Shown: positions 28,865 through 36,425 of the stretch, piece by piece | Numbering within the stretch: the first letter of the stretch is position 1 | How the letters are laid out: every line of letters starts with the position of its first letter | Assembly: GCF_001189965.1 (NCBI RefSeq) | Contig: NZ_LFLU01000020.1 | Location: forward strand, 27,416 to 91,415 | DNA from: Herbaspirillum rhizosphaerae | Lineage (GTDB): Bacteria > Pseudomonadota > Gammaproteobacteria > Burkholderiales > Burkholderiaceae_D | DNA length: 64,000 bases | Direction of reading: 5' to 3' | Made by a program: the position numbers and the translations under genes | The notes under the pieces: model-generated | What the model saw: only the letters and a program-made list of their open reading frames with translations | The model's database searches: none | Told to the model about the DNA's origin: nothing

Positions 28865-30322
28865 TCAGCTGAGTTCGGCGACGATTCCGGCGATCGTCTT
28901 CAAGGCTTTTTCTATCTCTTTCGACCACGTATAGCTGTAGTTCAAGCGGATGAAATGGCTATAGCGGTTGGTCGCCGCAAAGATCCGTCCCGGCGCGATC
29001 GTGATGCCCAGCACCAGGCAGCGCCGGTACAACTCCATCGCATCTACGCGCGGCGGCAGTTCTATCCACAGGATGTAGCCGCCGGCCGGTTCCGACACCT
29101 GCGTTCCCTCAGGAAAAAATCGCAATACGAAATGCCGCATCAGGTCGCGCTGTTGCAGCAGGCCGCGCCGCACCCGGCGCAGATGGCGTTCGTAGCCTCC
29201 TTGCGTCAGGTATTCGGCAATCGCGCGTTGCGGAATGGTCGGCGTAGCCAGCGTGTTAAGGAATTTGAGCTTTTCGACCTGGTTGCGATAGCGGCCTGGA
29301 ATCGCCCAGCCCACGCGGTAGGCCGAGGTCAGGCTCTTGGAGAAGGACGAACAGTGCAGCACCAGGCCGTCGCGGTCGTAGGTCTTGAGCGAGGTCGGAT
29401 GCGCCGCGCCGTAGAACAATTCGCTGTAGACCGCATCCTCGATCAGCGGCATGTCGTAGCGATGCGCCAGGTCGACCAGCCGCTGCTTGTGCGCGTCCGG
29501 CATCATCGAACCGAGCGGATTCTGGAAATTGGGCATCACCATGCAGGCGGCGATCTTCTGGGTTTGCAGCAAGGCTTCGAGCGCATCCAGATCGATGCCG
29601 GTCAGCGGATCGGTGGGGACTTCGACGGCGCGCATGCCCATGCGCTCGATCGCATGCAGCATGGCGTAGAAGGTCGGCGTCTCCACCGCGATCGTGTCGC
29701 CCGGCTGGGCCACGGCCTGCAGGCAGAGATTGATCGCTTCGGTGGCGCCGACGGTGATGATGATGTCTTCCGGATCGACGTTGAGGCCGGTTTCCAGATA
29801 GCGCCGCGCGATCTGGCGCAGCAGGTCGGGGTGGCCCGGGGGCAGGTCGGTGAAGACGCTGAAGCTGTCGCTGTTGCGCGTGATGCGGCTGGCGTACTGG
29901 CCGATGCGCTGCGAAGGGAACAGCGCCGGATTCGGATAAGGCGAGCCAAGCGGGATGGTGCCGTCCTGCTGGATAGTCTTCAGCGTTGCCAGCACCAGCC
30001 GGCTGACGTCGACCTCATGCGGTTGCTGGGTGGCCGGATGCGTCGGCGGCAGTAGTTTGCTTGCCGCAGGCGTGGACGCCGGCGCGACAGTCTTGCGTAC
30101 GAAATAGCCGGACTGCGGATGGCTTTCGATGATGCCGCGGCTTTCCAGCAGCTCGTAGGCGCGCACGACCGTGGTGACGCTGACGTTATGCTGCTGGCTG
30201 GCGACGCGCACCGAGGTCACGCGCTCACCCGGCTGCAGCACGCCGGCGTGGATGGACGCCGCCAGTTCGTCGGCGAATTTCTTGTAGAGCGGGACTTGGG
30301 CGGTGCTGGGTGTGCGAGGCAT
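28865..30322 (-). CDS. MocR-type regulator (GntR helix-turn-helix fused to aminotransferase domain)
   Basis: 485 residues. Residues 5-75 form a GntR winged helix (ADELAASIHAGVLQPGERVTSVR, VSVTTVVRAYELLESRGII); residues 110-480 form a fold-type I aminotransferase-like domain with the PLP-lysine context SSFSKSLTSAYRVGW and earlier VGATEAINLCLQAV. MocR proteins sense PLP-bound amino compounds instead of catalysing. The gene is divergent from a GST gene with only 64 bases between. TATAAA lies 6 bases before the ATG and no ribosome site is visible, so the mRNA may be leaderless. Confidence 0.9.
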   Translation of the reverse strand: MPRTPSTAQVPLYKKFADELAASIHAGVLQPGERVTSVRVASQQHNVSVTTVVRAYELLESRGIIESHPQSGYFVRKTVAPASTPAASKLLPPTHPATQQPHEVDVSRLVLATLKTIQQDGTIPLGSPYPNPALFPSQRIGQYASRITRNSDSFSVFTDLPPGHPDLLRQIARRYLETGLNVDPEDIIITVGATEAINLCLQAVAQPGDTIAVETPTFYAMLHAIERMGMRAVEVPTDPLTGIDLDALEALLQTQKIAACMVMPNFQNPLGSMMPDAHKQRLVDLAHRYDMPLIEDAVYSELFYGAAHPTSLKTYDRDGLVLHCSSFSKSLTSAYRVGWAIPGRYRNQVEKLKFLNTLATPTIPQRAIAEYLTQGGYERHLRRVRRGLLQQRDLMRHFVLRFFPEGTQVSEPAGGYILWIELPPRVDAMELYRRCLVLGITIAPGRIFAATNRYSHFIRLNYSYTWSKEIEKALKTIAGIVAELS

Positions 30323-30351
30323 GCGTTTTTTATATTCTGCTATTTCTGCTG

Positions 30352-30371
30352 GTAGAGTGGTGCCATTCTAC
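30352..30371. promoter_or_regulatory. Candidate MocR operator between the regulator and the GST gene
   Basis: Imperfect 20-bp palindrome GTAGAGTGGTGCCATTCTAC (16 of 20 positions symmetric) in the middle of the divergent promoter region. MocR regulators typically bind symmetric sites next to their own promoter. Assignment is inference. Confidence 0.45.
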
Positions 30372-30386
30372 AGAAAGGCGCACTAC

Positions 30387-31055
30387 ATGATCACCGTCCA
30401 CCATTTGAACAACTCCCGTTCCCAGCGCGTGCTGTGGCTGCTGGAAGAGCTGGGACTTGAGTACGACATCAAGTTTTACCAGCGCGACCCCAAGACCATG
30501 CTGGCGCCGCAGTCCTTGCGCGACATCCATCCGCTGGGCAAATCGCCGGTGATTACCGACGGCGACCTGACGATCGCCGAGTCCGGCGCGATTGTCGAAT
30601 ACCTGGTCGAGCGCTACGGCAACGGCAAATTCATTCCTGAAGCAGACACGCCGGAGCGCCTGCGTTATCGCTACTGGCTGCACTATGCAGAGGGCTCGGC
30701 GATGCCGCTGTTGCTGATGAAGCTGATTTTCAGCCGCCTGCCGAAATCGGTGCCGGGCCTGATCCGCCCGGTCGCGCGTCTGATCTGCAACGGCGTGCTG
30801 GGCAAGATGGTCGATCCGCAACTCAAGCGCCATCTGCAATATCTGGAAGGCGAACTCTCCAAAAGCACCTGGTTCGCGGGCAATACCTTCTCGGCGGCCG
30901 ACATCCAGATGAGCTTTCCGGTCGAAGGCGCCCGTTCGCGCGGCGGCCTCGACGGGCATTACCCGAACCTGCTCAAGTATCTGGAAGCCATCCATGGGCG
31001 TCCTGCCTACCAGCGCGCGCTGGAGCGGGGCGGTCCTTACGAGCTGCTGCGCTGA
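30387..31055 (+). CDS. Glutathione S-transferase
   Basis: A 222-residue GST. The N-terminal thioredoxin-like domain starts ITVHHLNNSRSQRVLWLLEELGLEYDIKFY, with Ser at the usual catalytic position and ITDGDLTIAESGAIVEYL (glutathione-binding ES pair, ending the domain at about residue 80). The C-terminal helical domain runs to the end with AADIQMSFPVE. AAAGG lies 8 bases before the ATG. The divergent MocR gene and its likely operator suggest control by that regulator. The electrophile substrate is unknown. Confidence 0.9.
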   Translation: MITVHHLNNSRSQRVLWLLEELGLEYDIKFYQRDPKTMLAPQSLRDIHPLGKSPVITDGDLTIAESGAIVEYLVERYGNGKFIPEADTPERLRYRYWLHYAEGSAMPLLLMKLIFSRLPKSVPGLIRPVARLICNGVLGKMVDPQLKRHLQYLEGELSKSTWFAGNTFSAADIQMSFPVEGARSRGGLDGHYPNLLKYLEAIHGRPAYQRALERGGPYELLR

Positions 31056-31105
31056 CATGGCGTGAATCGTCGGCATATCGCGCCATATCTGCATTGCAGG
31101 ACAGG

Positions 31106-31139
31106 AATCGCCGTGGACATGCGCCACGGCGATTTTTTT
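31106..31139 (+). terminator. Rho-independent terminator after the GST gene
   Basis: Perfect 11-bp stem (31106-31116 with 31124-31134), 7-base loop, five T. Confidence 0.88.
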
Positions 31140-31294
31140 GCGTCCGCCATCTTGTCGATTTTGCAATGACGCCGGTCGGCGGAAGCCTTGCCTTCATCCG
31201 GTGAGGCGAGCGTCTGTATCGATCTGCAGCTTCATGTATCGCAAAGTAAATCCTGAAGAAAGCCTGCATTTTTCCCTCAAGCTGAAGTTATAAT

Positions 31295-31309
31295 TGAGAA
31301 TTATTATTA
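31295..31309. promoter_or_regulatory. Fur box upstream of the PepSY/DUF2271/ApbE operon
   Basis: TGAGAATTATTATTA matches the 7-1-7 Fur consensus TGATAAT-N-ATTATCA at 13 of 15 positions and lies in an AT-rich stretch 36 bases before the start of the PepSY gene. It suggests iron-dependent repression of the whole operon. Confidence 0.7.
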
Positions 31310-31345
31310 TTTAGATTGGCCTGTCCAGGTCATCGTGAACGAAAC

Positions 31346-31990
31346 ATGAGGGAAGCCGCCGTCGCCGGAAACATGCCGAAACAGCAACGCCGCTCGTTCT
31401 GGCTCAAGCATCTGCATCAATGGCACTGGATCAGTTCGGCCATCTGCCTGATCGCCATGCTGCTGTTCGCGGCCACCGGCCTGACGCTGAATCATTCCGC
31501 GCAAATCGAGGCGCATCCACAGGTGTCGAGCAAGCAGGCACAGTTGCCCAAGGACTTGCTGGCGCAACTGAGCGCGGCAGAACACAAGGACAAGGATGCC
31601 TTGCCGGCGCCGCTGAAGACCTGGCTCGACAAGCAGATGTCCGTCTCGATAGACCGGCAGACCGGCGAGTGGTCGGCCGACGAACTGTACGTTTCGCTGC
31701 CGCGTCCGGGTGGCGACGCCTGGCTGCGAGTCGACCTCGGCAACGGCAAGGTCGAATATGAAAAGACCGATCGCGGCTGGGTTTCCTATTTCAACGATTT
31801 ACACAAAGGCCGCAATACCGGCACGGCGTGGAGCTGGTTCATCGACATCTTCGCCGTGGCTTGCCTGGTGTTCTGCATCACCGGGATGTTCTTGCTGCAG
31901 CTGCATGCCGGCAATCGTCCGGTGACCTGGCCGCTGGTCGGGTTCGGGCTGGTGGTGCCGTTGGTGCTGGCGATCGTTTTCATTCACTGA
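31346..31990 (+). CDS. PepSY-associated transmembrane protein
   Basis: Membrane protein of 214 residues. Three hydrophobic segments (about 28-47, 165-185, 193-213) frame a periplasmic PepSY-like region (about 50-160). Histidines near the membrane (H22, H24 and H27 in HLHQWHW, H50, H153 in DLHKGRNTG, H187) could bind haem, as is proposed for PepSY_TM proteins that carry electrons across the membrane. It is the first gene of a Fur-box operon. The start could also be the ATG at 31373; both keep all segments. Role in electron transfer to the DUF2271 protein is inference. Confidence 0.8.
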   Translation: MREAAVAGNMPKQQRRSFWLKHLHQWHWISSAICLIAMLLFAATGLTLNHSAQIEAHPQVSSKQAQLPKDLLAQLSAAEHKDKDALPAPLKTWLDKQMSVSIDRQTGEWSADELYVSLPRPGGDAWLRVDLGNGKVEYEKTDRGWVSYFNDLHKGRNTGTAWSWFIDIFAVACLVFCITGMFLLQLHAGNRPVTWPLVGFGLVVPLVLAIVFIH

Positions 31991-32033
31991 TTTTTCTTAT
32001 TTCTTTTTCTCTTCACAAGCGAGGTTGAATCAT

Positions 32034-32570
32034 ATGCGCGTGCTGGTTCCTGGTCTGTTGCCGACGACGTTGTCGGCTGCCCTGATGGGCGTGGTGTCGC
32101 TGCCGGCGGTGGCGGCGGACATGAATGTCAAAGTTGAAATCCCGAGATTGAACGTGGCCGAGTATCACCGGCCTTACCTCGCCGTCTGGCTGGAGCGTCC
32201 CGACCAAAGCGTCGCCGCGACGCTGGCGGTCTGGTACGACGTCAAGAAGAAGGACAAGGAAGGCGAGAAGTGGCTGAAGGATCTGCGCCAATGGTGGCGT
32301 CGCGCCGGCCGTGATGTGCATATGCCGGTCGACGGCGTGAGCGGTGCGACGCGTCCTGCCGGCGAACAGCAACTGACCTTCAGCAGCGACAAGGGACCGC
32401 TGGCGCAATTGCCGCCCGGCGACTATGTCCTGATGGTGGAAGCGGCGCGTGAAGTGGGCGGCCGCGAAGTGGTCAAGGTGCCGCTGCAATGGCCGCCGAA
32501 GACTGCGCAGAGCGCCAAGGGCAAAGGCGAGTCGGAACTGGGCGCCATCACGCTGGACTTCAAACCGTAA
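32034..32570 (+). CDS. DUF2271 exported protein with an FMN-attachment (SGAT) motif
   Basis: A 178-residue protein with a signal peptide (cut near VAA at residues 26-28). The mature part is the DUF2271 domain: KVEIPRLNVAEYHRPYLAVWLE, AVWYDVKKKDKEGEKWLKDLRQWWRRAGR. Residues 100-106 are D-G-V-S-G-A-T, the signature recognised by ApbE for linking FMN to Thr106. That makes it a covalent flavoprotein of the periplasm and probable terminal electron carrier of this operon. Neighbouring apbE supports this. AGCGAGG lies about 9 bases before the ATG. Confidence 0.82.
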   Translation: MRVLVPGLLPTTLSAALMGVVSLPAVAADMNVKVEIPRLNVAEYHRPYLAVWLERPDQSVAATLAVWYDVKKKDKEGEKWLKDLRQWWRRAGRDVHMPVDGVSGATRPAGEQQLTFSSDKGPLAQLPPGDYVLMVEAAREVGGREVVKVPLQWPPKTAQSAKGKGESELGAITLDFKP

Positions 32571-32594
32571 CGAACCGTAACGCAAAGGGACGAC

Positions 32595-33413
32595 ATGAAA
32601 TTTTCATTCAAACTCGCCGCCGTCGCGATGACGCTGGCAATCGGTTTGCCGCTGTCGGCCAGCGCGCACCGCACCTGGCTGTTGCCGTCGTCGACGGTCC
32701 TGTCGGGCAACGATCCCTGGGTCAGCGTCGACGCCGCGGTGTCCAACGATCTGTTTTTCTTTGAAAGCTTTGCGCTCAAGCTCGACGGCCTGCAAGTGAG
32801 CGCGCCGGACGGCACGTTCGCCAAGCCGGAAAATGCCTATACCGGAAAACTCCGCACCAGCTTCGACGTGCACCTGACGCAAAGCGGCACCTACAAGATC
32901 GCCGTCATCAGCATGGGATTGTTCGGCAGCTACAAGGATGCCGCCGGCCAGACCAAACGCTGGCGCGGCACTCCTGAGACGCTGGCCAGGGAAGTCCCGG
33001 CCGACGCCAAAGATCTGCAAGTGACGCAGATGCAGGGCCGCATCGAGACCTTCGTCACCGCCGGCAAGCCGTCCAGGAAAGTGCTGGACGTTACCGGCTC
33101 GGGACTGGAGTTGCAGGCGATCACCCATCCGACCGATCTGATCGCCGATGAAACGGCGAACTTCCGCCTGCTGCTGGACGGCAAGCCTGCCGCCAACGTC
33201 AAGGTGACGGTGGTGCCGGGTGGCACACGCTATCGCGACAAGCTCAATGAGATGACGCCGACGACCGACGCCGACGGCAAGTTCAGCGTGACCTGGCCTT
33301 CCGCCGGCATGTACTGGATGGAAGCAACGGTCAAGGACGACAAGCCCAACCTCAAGCCGGCGACCGATCGTCGCGCCAATTACACCGCTACGCTGGAAGT
33401 GCTGGCGCCTTAA
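32595..33413 (+). CDS. DUF4198 exported protein
   Basis: A 272-residue periplasmic protein with a signal peptide ending ASA-H. The mature N-terminus HRTWLLPSSTVL, and the beta-rich pattern ending in DADGKFSVTWPSAGMYWMEATVKD, match the DUF4198 (NikM/CbiK-like) family, whose N-terminal His may bind metal. It follows the DUF2271 gene by 24 bases with AAAGGGA before the ATG. Proteins of this family occur with nickel, cobalt or iron import genes, so a metal-binding role in ferric reduction or uptake is likely but unproven. Confidence 0.82.
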   Translation: MKFSFKLAAVAMTLAIGLPLSASAHRTWLLPSSTVLSGNDPWVSVDAAVSNDLFFFESFALKLDGLQVSAPDGTFAKPENAYTGKLRTSFDVHLTQSGTYKIAVISMGLFGSYKDAAGQTKRWRGTPETLAREVPADAKDLQVTQMQGRIETFVTAGKPSRKVLDVTGSGLELQAITHPTDLIADETANFRLLLDGKPAANVKVTVVPGGTRYRDKLNEMTPTTDADGKFSVTWPSAGMYWMEATVKDDKPNLKPATDRRANYTATLEVLAP

Positions 33414-33498
33414 GTACCCGTGTTCTGAGGTGTGCTTCCGCATGGCAGGCGGGTTATCCGGGGCATCGAGCGGGTAGTCGTCTTTGTTGATGTATCAG

Positions 33499-33551
33499 GC
33501 GTTCGCCGTACCGGCGGCGAACGCTGTTTTACAGGCCGTCCTCCGACGGCC
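33499..33551. promoter_or_regulatory. Two consecutive hairpins between the DUF4198 and apbE genes
   Basis: A 10-bp stem (33499-33508 with 33515-33524) followed by TGTTTT, then a 7-bp stem GGCCGTC/GACGGCC (33534-33540 with 33545-33551). They may cause partial termination or protect mRNA ends inside the 176-base gap of the operon. Confidence 0.5.
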
Positions 33552-33589
33552 TTCTCCATTTTTCTCCGGAACGAACTCTCCGTCTCTCC

Positions 33590-34597
33590 ATGAATCGCGT
33601 CTTTATTCCGCTGAACCTGCCGCAACCTGATCCGGTGCCGGCTGATGCCGTCGTCGACAGTTTGTCGGGGCTGACGATGGGCACGTCGTGGTCGGTCAGG
33701 CTGATCCGGCCGGCCGGATGCGATCTGAAAACGATGCAGGACGGCATACAGCGGCAACTCGACCTCGTCGTCGCCCAGATGAGCACCTGGAGTTCCGACT
33801 CCGACCTGAGTCGCTACAACCACGCTGCCGCCGATAGCTGGCAGGTGTTGCCGGAACATTTTCTGAAGGTACTCGATTGCGCGCTCGCGGTCGCCGAGCT
33901 TAGCGGCGGCGCGTATGACCCGAGCGTCGGCCCGCTGGTCAATCTGTGGGGCTTCGGTCCCGATCCCAAACGCTCGGAGCGGCCGGACGACGTCGCCATC
34001 GCGCGTGAACGTCAGCGTTGCGGCTGGCAGCGCATACGCATCGATCGCGCGCGCCATGCCTTGCTGCAACCGGGCGATCTGTATCTCGATTTCTCTTCCA
34101 TCGCCAAAGGCTACGGGGTCGATCTGGTTGCGGCTTATCTGCGCAGCGTGGGCGCCGTCAGTTATTTGGTGGAAGTCGGCGGCGAACTGTACGGGCAAGG
34201 CGTCAAGGCTGACGGTCAGCCTTGGTGGGCAGGCATGGAACATCCCCCCGCCGCAGCCGGCGCAGATGAACACGTACAGAGCATCGCGGCGTTGCACGGC
34301 GTGGCGCTGGCGACTTCCGGCGACTACCGGCGCTATTTCGACGACGGCGAGCGCCGCTACTCGCACACCATCGACCCGCGTACGGCGCAGCCGGTTGCGC
34401 ATGCGCTGGCATCCGTCGCCGTGCTGCATGCGGATTGCATGACTGCCGATGCCTGGGCCACGGCCTTGATGGTGCTGGGCGATGAAGAAGGGCTTGCGCT
34501 GGCATTGAGCAATGGGGTGGCCGCCTTATTCATCAGCCGCGACGGCGAGGGATTCCGTGAGCGCCTGACCCCGGCCATGCAGGCGATGCTGGGATGA
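33590..34597 (+). CDS. apbE: FAD:protein FMN transferase, ApbE family
   Basis: Mg-dependent enzyme that moves FMN from FAD onto Thr of target flavoproteins. 335 residues. Motifs: LTMGTSWSVRL, the STWSSDSDLSRYN block, SGGAYDPSVGPLVNLWGFG, LDFSSIAKGYGVD, EVGGELYGQG, ALATSGDYRRYF and SHTIDPRTAQP. No signal peptide or lipobox precedes the catalytic domain, unlike most ApbE proteins, and none is coded just upstream. It may modify the DUF2271 protein before export or the start may be misjudged. It overlaps the reductase gene by ATGA. Confidence 0.9.
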   Translation: MNRVFIPLNLPQPDPVPADAVVDSLSGLTMGTSWSVRLIRPAGCDLKTMQDGIQRQLDLVVAQMSTWSSDSDLSRYNHAAADSWQVLPEHFLKVLDCALAVAELSGGAYDPSVGPLVNLWGFGPDPKRSERPDDVAIARERQRCGWQRIRIDRARHALLQPGDLYLDFSSIAKGYGVDLVAAYLRSVGAVSYLVEVGGELYGQGVKADGQPWWAGMEHPPAAAGADEHVQSIAALHGVALATSGDYRRYFDDGERRYSHTIDPRTAQPVAHALASVAVLHADCMTADAWATALMVLGDEEGLALALSNGVAALFISRDGEGFRERLTPAMQAMLG

Positions 34598-36252
34598 GCA
34601 AACCTGTACGCATGCCATTCATCCCCGGTCCCGGCCTGACCGGCCTGGCCTGTGCCATCGGTGCGACGGTGGCCATAGTCCAGATGCAATTGCTGGACGG
34701 CGCTGCCGGACGCTTGTTCGCGGCGGCGCTGGTGCTGCTGCTCTACATGGTGTTCTGCTTCGTCATTTTCGTCGCTCATCGGCGCAAGCAGCAGGCGGCA
34801 TCGGCCTGGCAGAACAGTGGCGCAGACCAGGCAGGCGATGCTTCGCAAGAGGTGCTGATCGCCTTCGCCAGCCAGACCGGCTTCGCCGAGCAGATCGCGC
34901 AACAGACTGCGCAAGCCTTGAAAGACGCCGGCATGCAGGTCCGCGCCTGCAGTCTCGCGCAGCTGGATCTGGTCCAATTGCAAGCGGTGCGGCGTGTGCT
35001 GTTCGTGGTCAGCACCACGGGCGAAGGCGATGCACCCGACAGCGCCGCCGGATTTGCGCGCAAGGTGATGGGGCCGGCGGCGGTGCTGCAGGATTTGCAC
35101 TACGGCGTGCTGGCGCTCGGCGACCGCAGCTACGCGCAGTATTGCGCATTCGGCCATGCGCTCGACGCCTGGCTGCGCCGCCATGGCGCGCACGCGCTAT
35201 TCGACATGGTGGAGGTGGATAACGGCGACACCGGCGCCTTGCGCCACTGGCAGCATCATCTGGGTGTGCTGAGCGGCCATACCGACATGGCCGACTGGAG
35301 CGCGCCCGGCTACGAGCGCTGGAGCTTGACCGAGCGGCAACTGCTCAATCCCGGCAGCGCCGGCGGCGCCGCTTTCCACCTGGCTTTCAAACCTGTCGAT
35401 GCGCAACAGACCTTGTCGTGGCAAGCCGGCGACATCGCCGAAATCGGTCCGCGCAATGATCCCGCCAGAGTAAGCGCCTTGCTGGACGCCTTGCAACTGG
35501 ACGGCAGCGCACCTGTGCATGACGGGGCGCTGGACGAAACCGCAACGCTCGGCGATGTCCTCGCGCGCAGCCTGCTGCCGCACGATGCCGCGGAACTGGC
35601 GTCATTGCGGGGAATGACGGCGCAAGCCCTGGCGGACGGTTGCAAGCCGTTGCCGCATCGCGAATACTCGATCGCCTCGCTGCCGCAGGACGGCCAATTG
35701 GAATTGCTGGTGCGCCAGACGCTTCTGCCGGACGGCACTCTGGGGCTGGGATCCGGCTGGCTCACGGCGCATCTGGCCGGGCAGGGCCAACTCGATTTGC
35801 GCGTGCGGCCGAATCGCGGCTTTCATCCGCCGGCCGACGATTGCCCGCTGATCCTGATCGGCAACGGAACCGGCCTTGCGGGTTTGCGCGCGCACATGAA
35901 GGCGCGCATCGCTCTTGGCCGCCGGCGCAACTGGCTGCTGTTCGGCGAACGTTCGGTGCAGCATGATTTCTTCCATCGCGACGAGATCCGGCGCTGGCAG
36001 GCGCAGGGCATGCTGGAACGTCTGGATCTGGCCTTTTCGCGTGACCAGGCGCAGCGCATCTATGTGCAGGATCGCCTGCGCGAGGCGGCGCACCTGCTGC
36101 AACAGTGGGTTGACGACGGTGCGGCCATTTACGTCTGCGGCAGCCTGGAAGGCATGGCCGGCGGCGTGGCGCAGGCGTTGGGCGCAATCCTGGGCGAGGA
36201 CGTGCTGGAGAGCATGGCGGAGCAGGGACGCTACCGCCGCGACGTCTATTGA
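34594..36252 (+). CDS. Membrane-anchored flavodoxin/NADPH flavoprotein reductase (sulfite reductase alpha-like)
   Basis: 552 residues. Two N-terminal membrane helices (about 13-31 and 41-60), then a flavodoxin domain from about 86 (FMN loop ASQTG at 92-96; STTGEGDAPDS; GLDRSY-like LGDRSYAQYCAFG), and a CysJ-like FAD/NADPH reductase (HREYSIASLP FAD motif, IGNGTGLAGLRAHMKAR for NADP, VCGSLEGMAGGV at the end). It resembles sulfite reductase alpha but has a membrane anchor instead of the hemoprotein partner. In this operon it would pass NADPH electrons to the PepSY protein. Last gene of the operon; a hairpin repeat follows. Confidence 0.88.
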   Translation: MSKPVRMPFIPGPGLTGLACAIGATVAIVQMQLLDGAAGRLFAAALVLLLYMVFCFVIFVAHRRKQQAASAWQNSGADQAGDASQEVLIAFASQTGFAEQIAQQTAQALKDAGMQVRACSLAQLDLVQLQAVRRVLFVVSTTGEGDAPDSAAGFARKVMGPAAVLQDLHYGVLALGDRSYAQYCAFGHALDAWLRRHGAHALFDMVEVDNGDTGALRHWQHHLGVLSGHTDMADWSAPGYERWSLTERQLLNPGSAGGAAFHLAFKPVDAQQTLSWQAGDIAEIGPRNDPARVSALLDALQLDGSAPVHDGALDETATLGDVLARSLLPHDAAELASLRGMTAQALADGCKPLPHREYSIASLPQDGQLELLVRQTLLPDGTLGLGSGWLTAHLAGQGQLDLRVRPNRGFHPPADDCPLILIGNGTGLAGLRAHMKARIALGRRRNWLLFGERSVQHDFFHRDEIRRWQAQGMLERLDLAFSRDQAQRIYVQDRLREAAHLLQQWVDDGAAIYVCGSLEGMAGGVAQALGAILGEDVLESMAEQGRYRRDVY

Positions 36253-36354
36253 GCGTCGCGAACAAAGCGCCGCTGGCGGTGTTGCGCCCACTTGCCGTAC
36301 CTTCGTACTGTCTGCGTGGGCACGCCTTGCCAGCGGCGCTTTGTTCACGACGCT
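36252..36354. repeat. Long imperfect hairpin repeat
   Basis: Arms at 36252-36277 and 36329-36354 are inverted repeats with one mismatch in 26. The loop contains further small stems (GTAC-cttc-GTAC; GCCCAC with GTGGGC). The minus strand contains GCTGGCAAGGCGTGC and ends like the core of the element at 14367-14468, so the two belong to one repeat family. It overlaps the stop codon of the preceding gene by one base and may also act as its terminator. Confidence 0.8.
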
Positions 36355-36425
36355 AAGCCGCAAATTGTACTTTTCCTCTCCGACAGGAGAGAATAGGTCC
36401 ATAGCGACTTCAAGAGACAAGAAAA

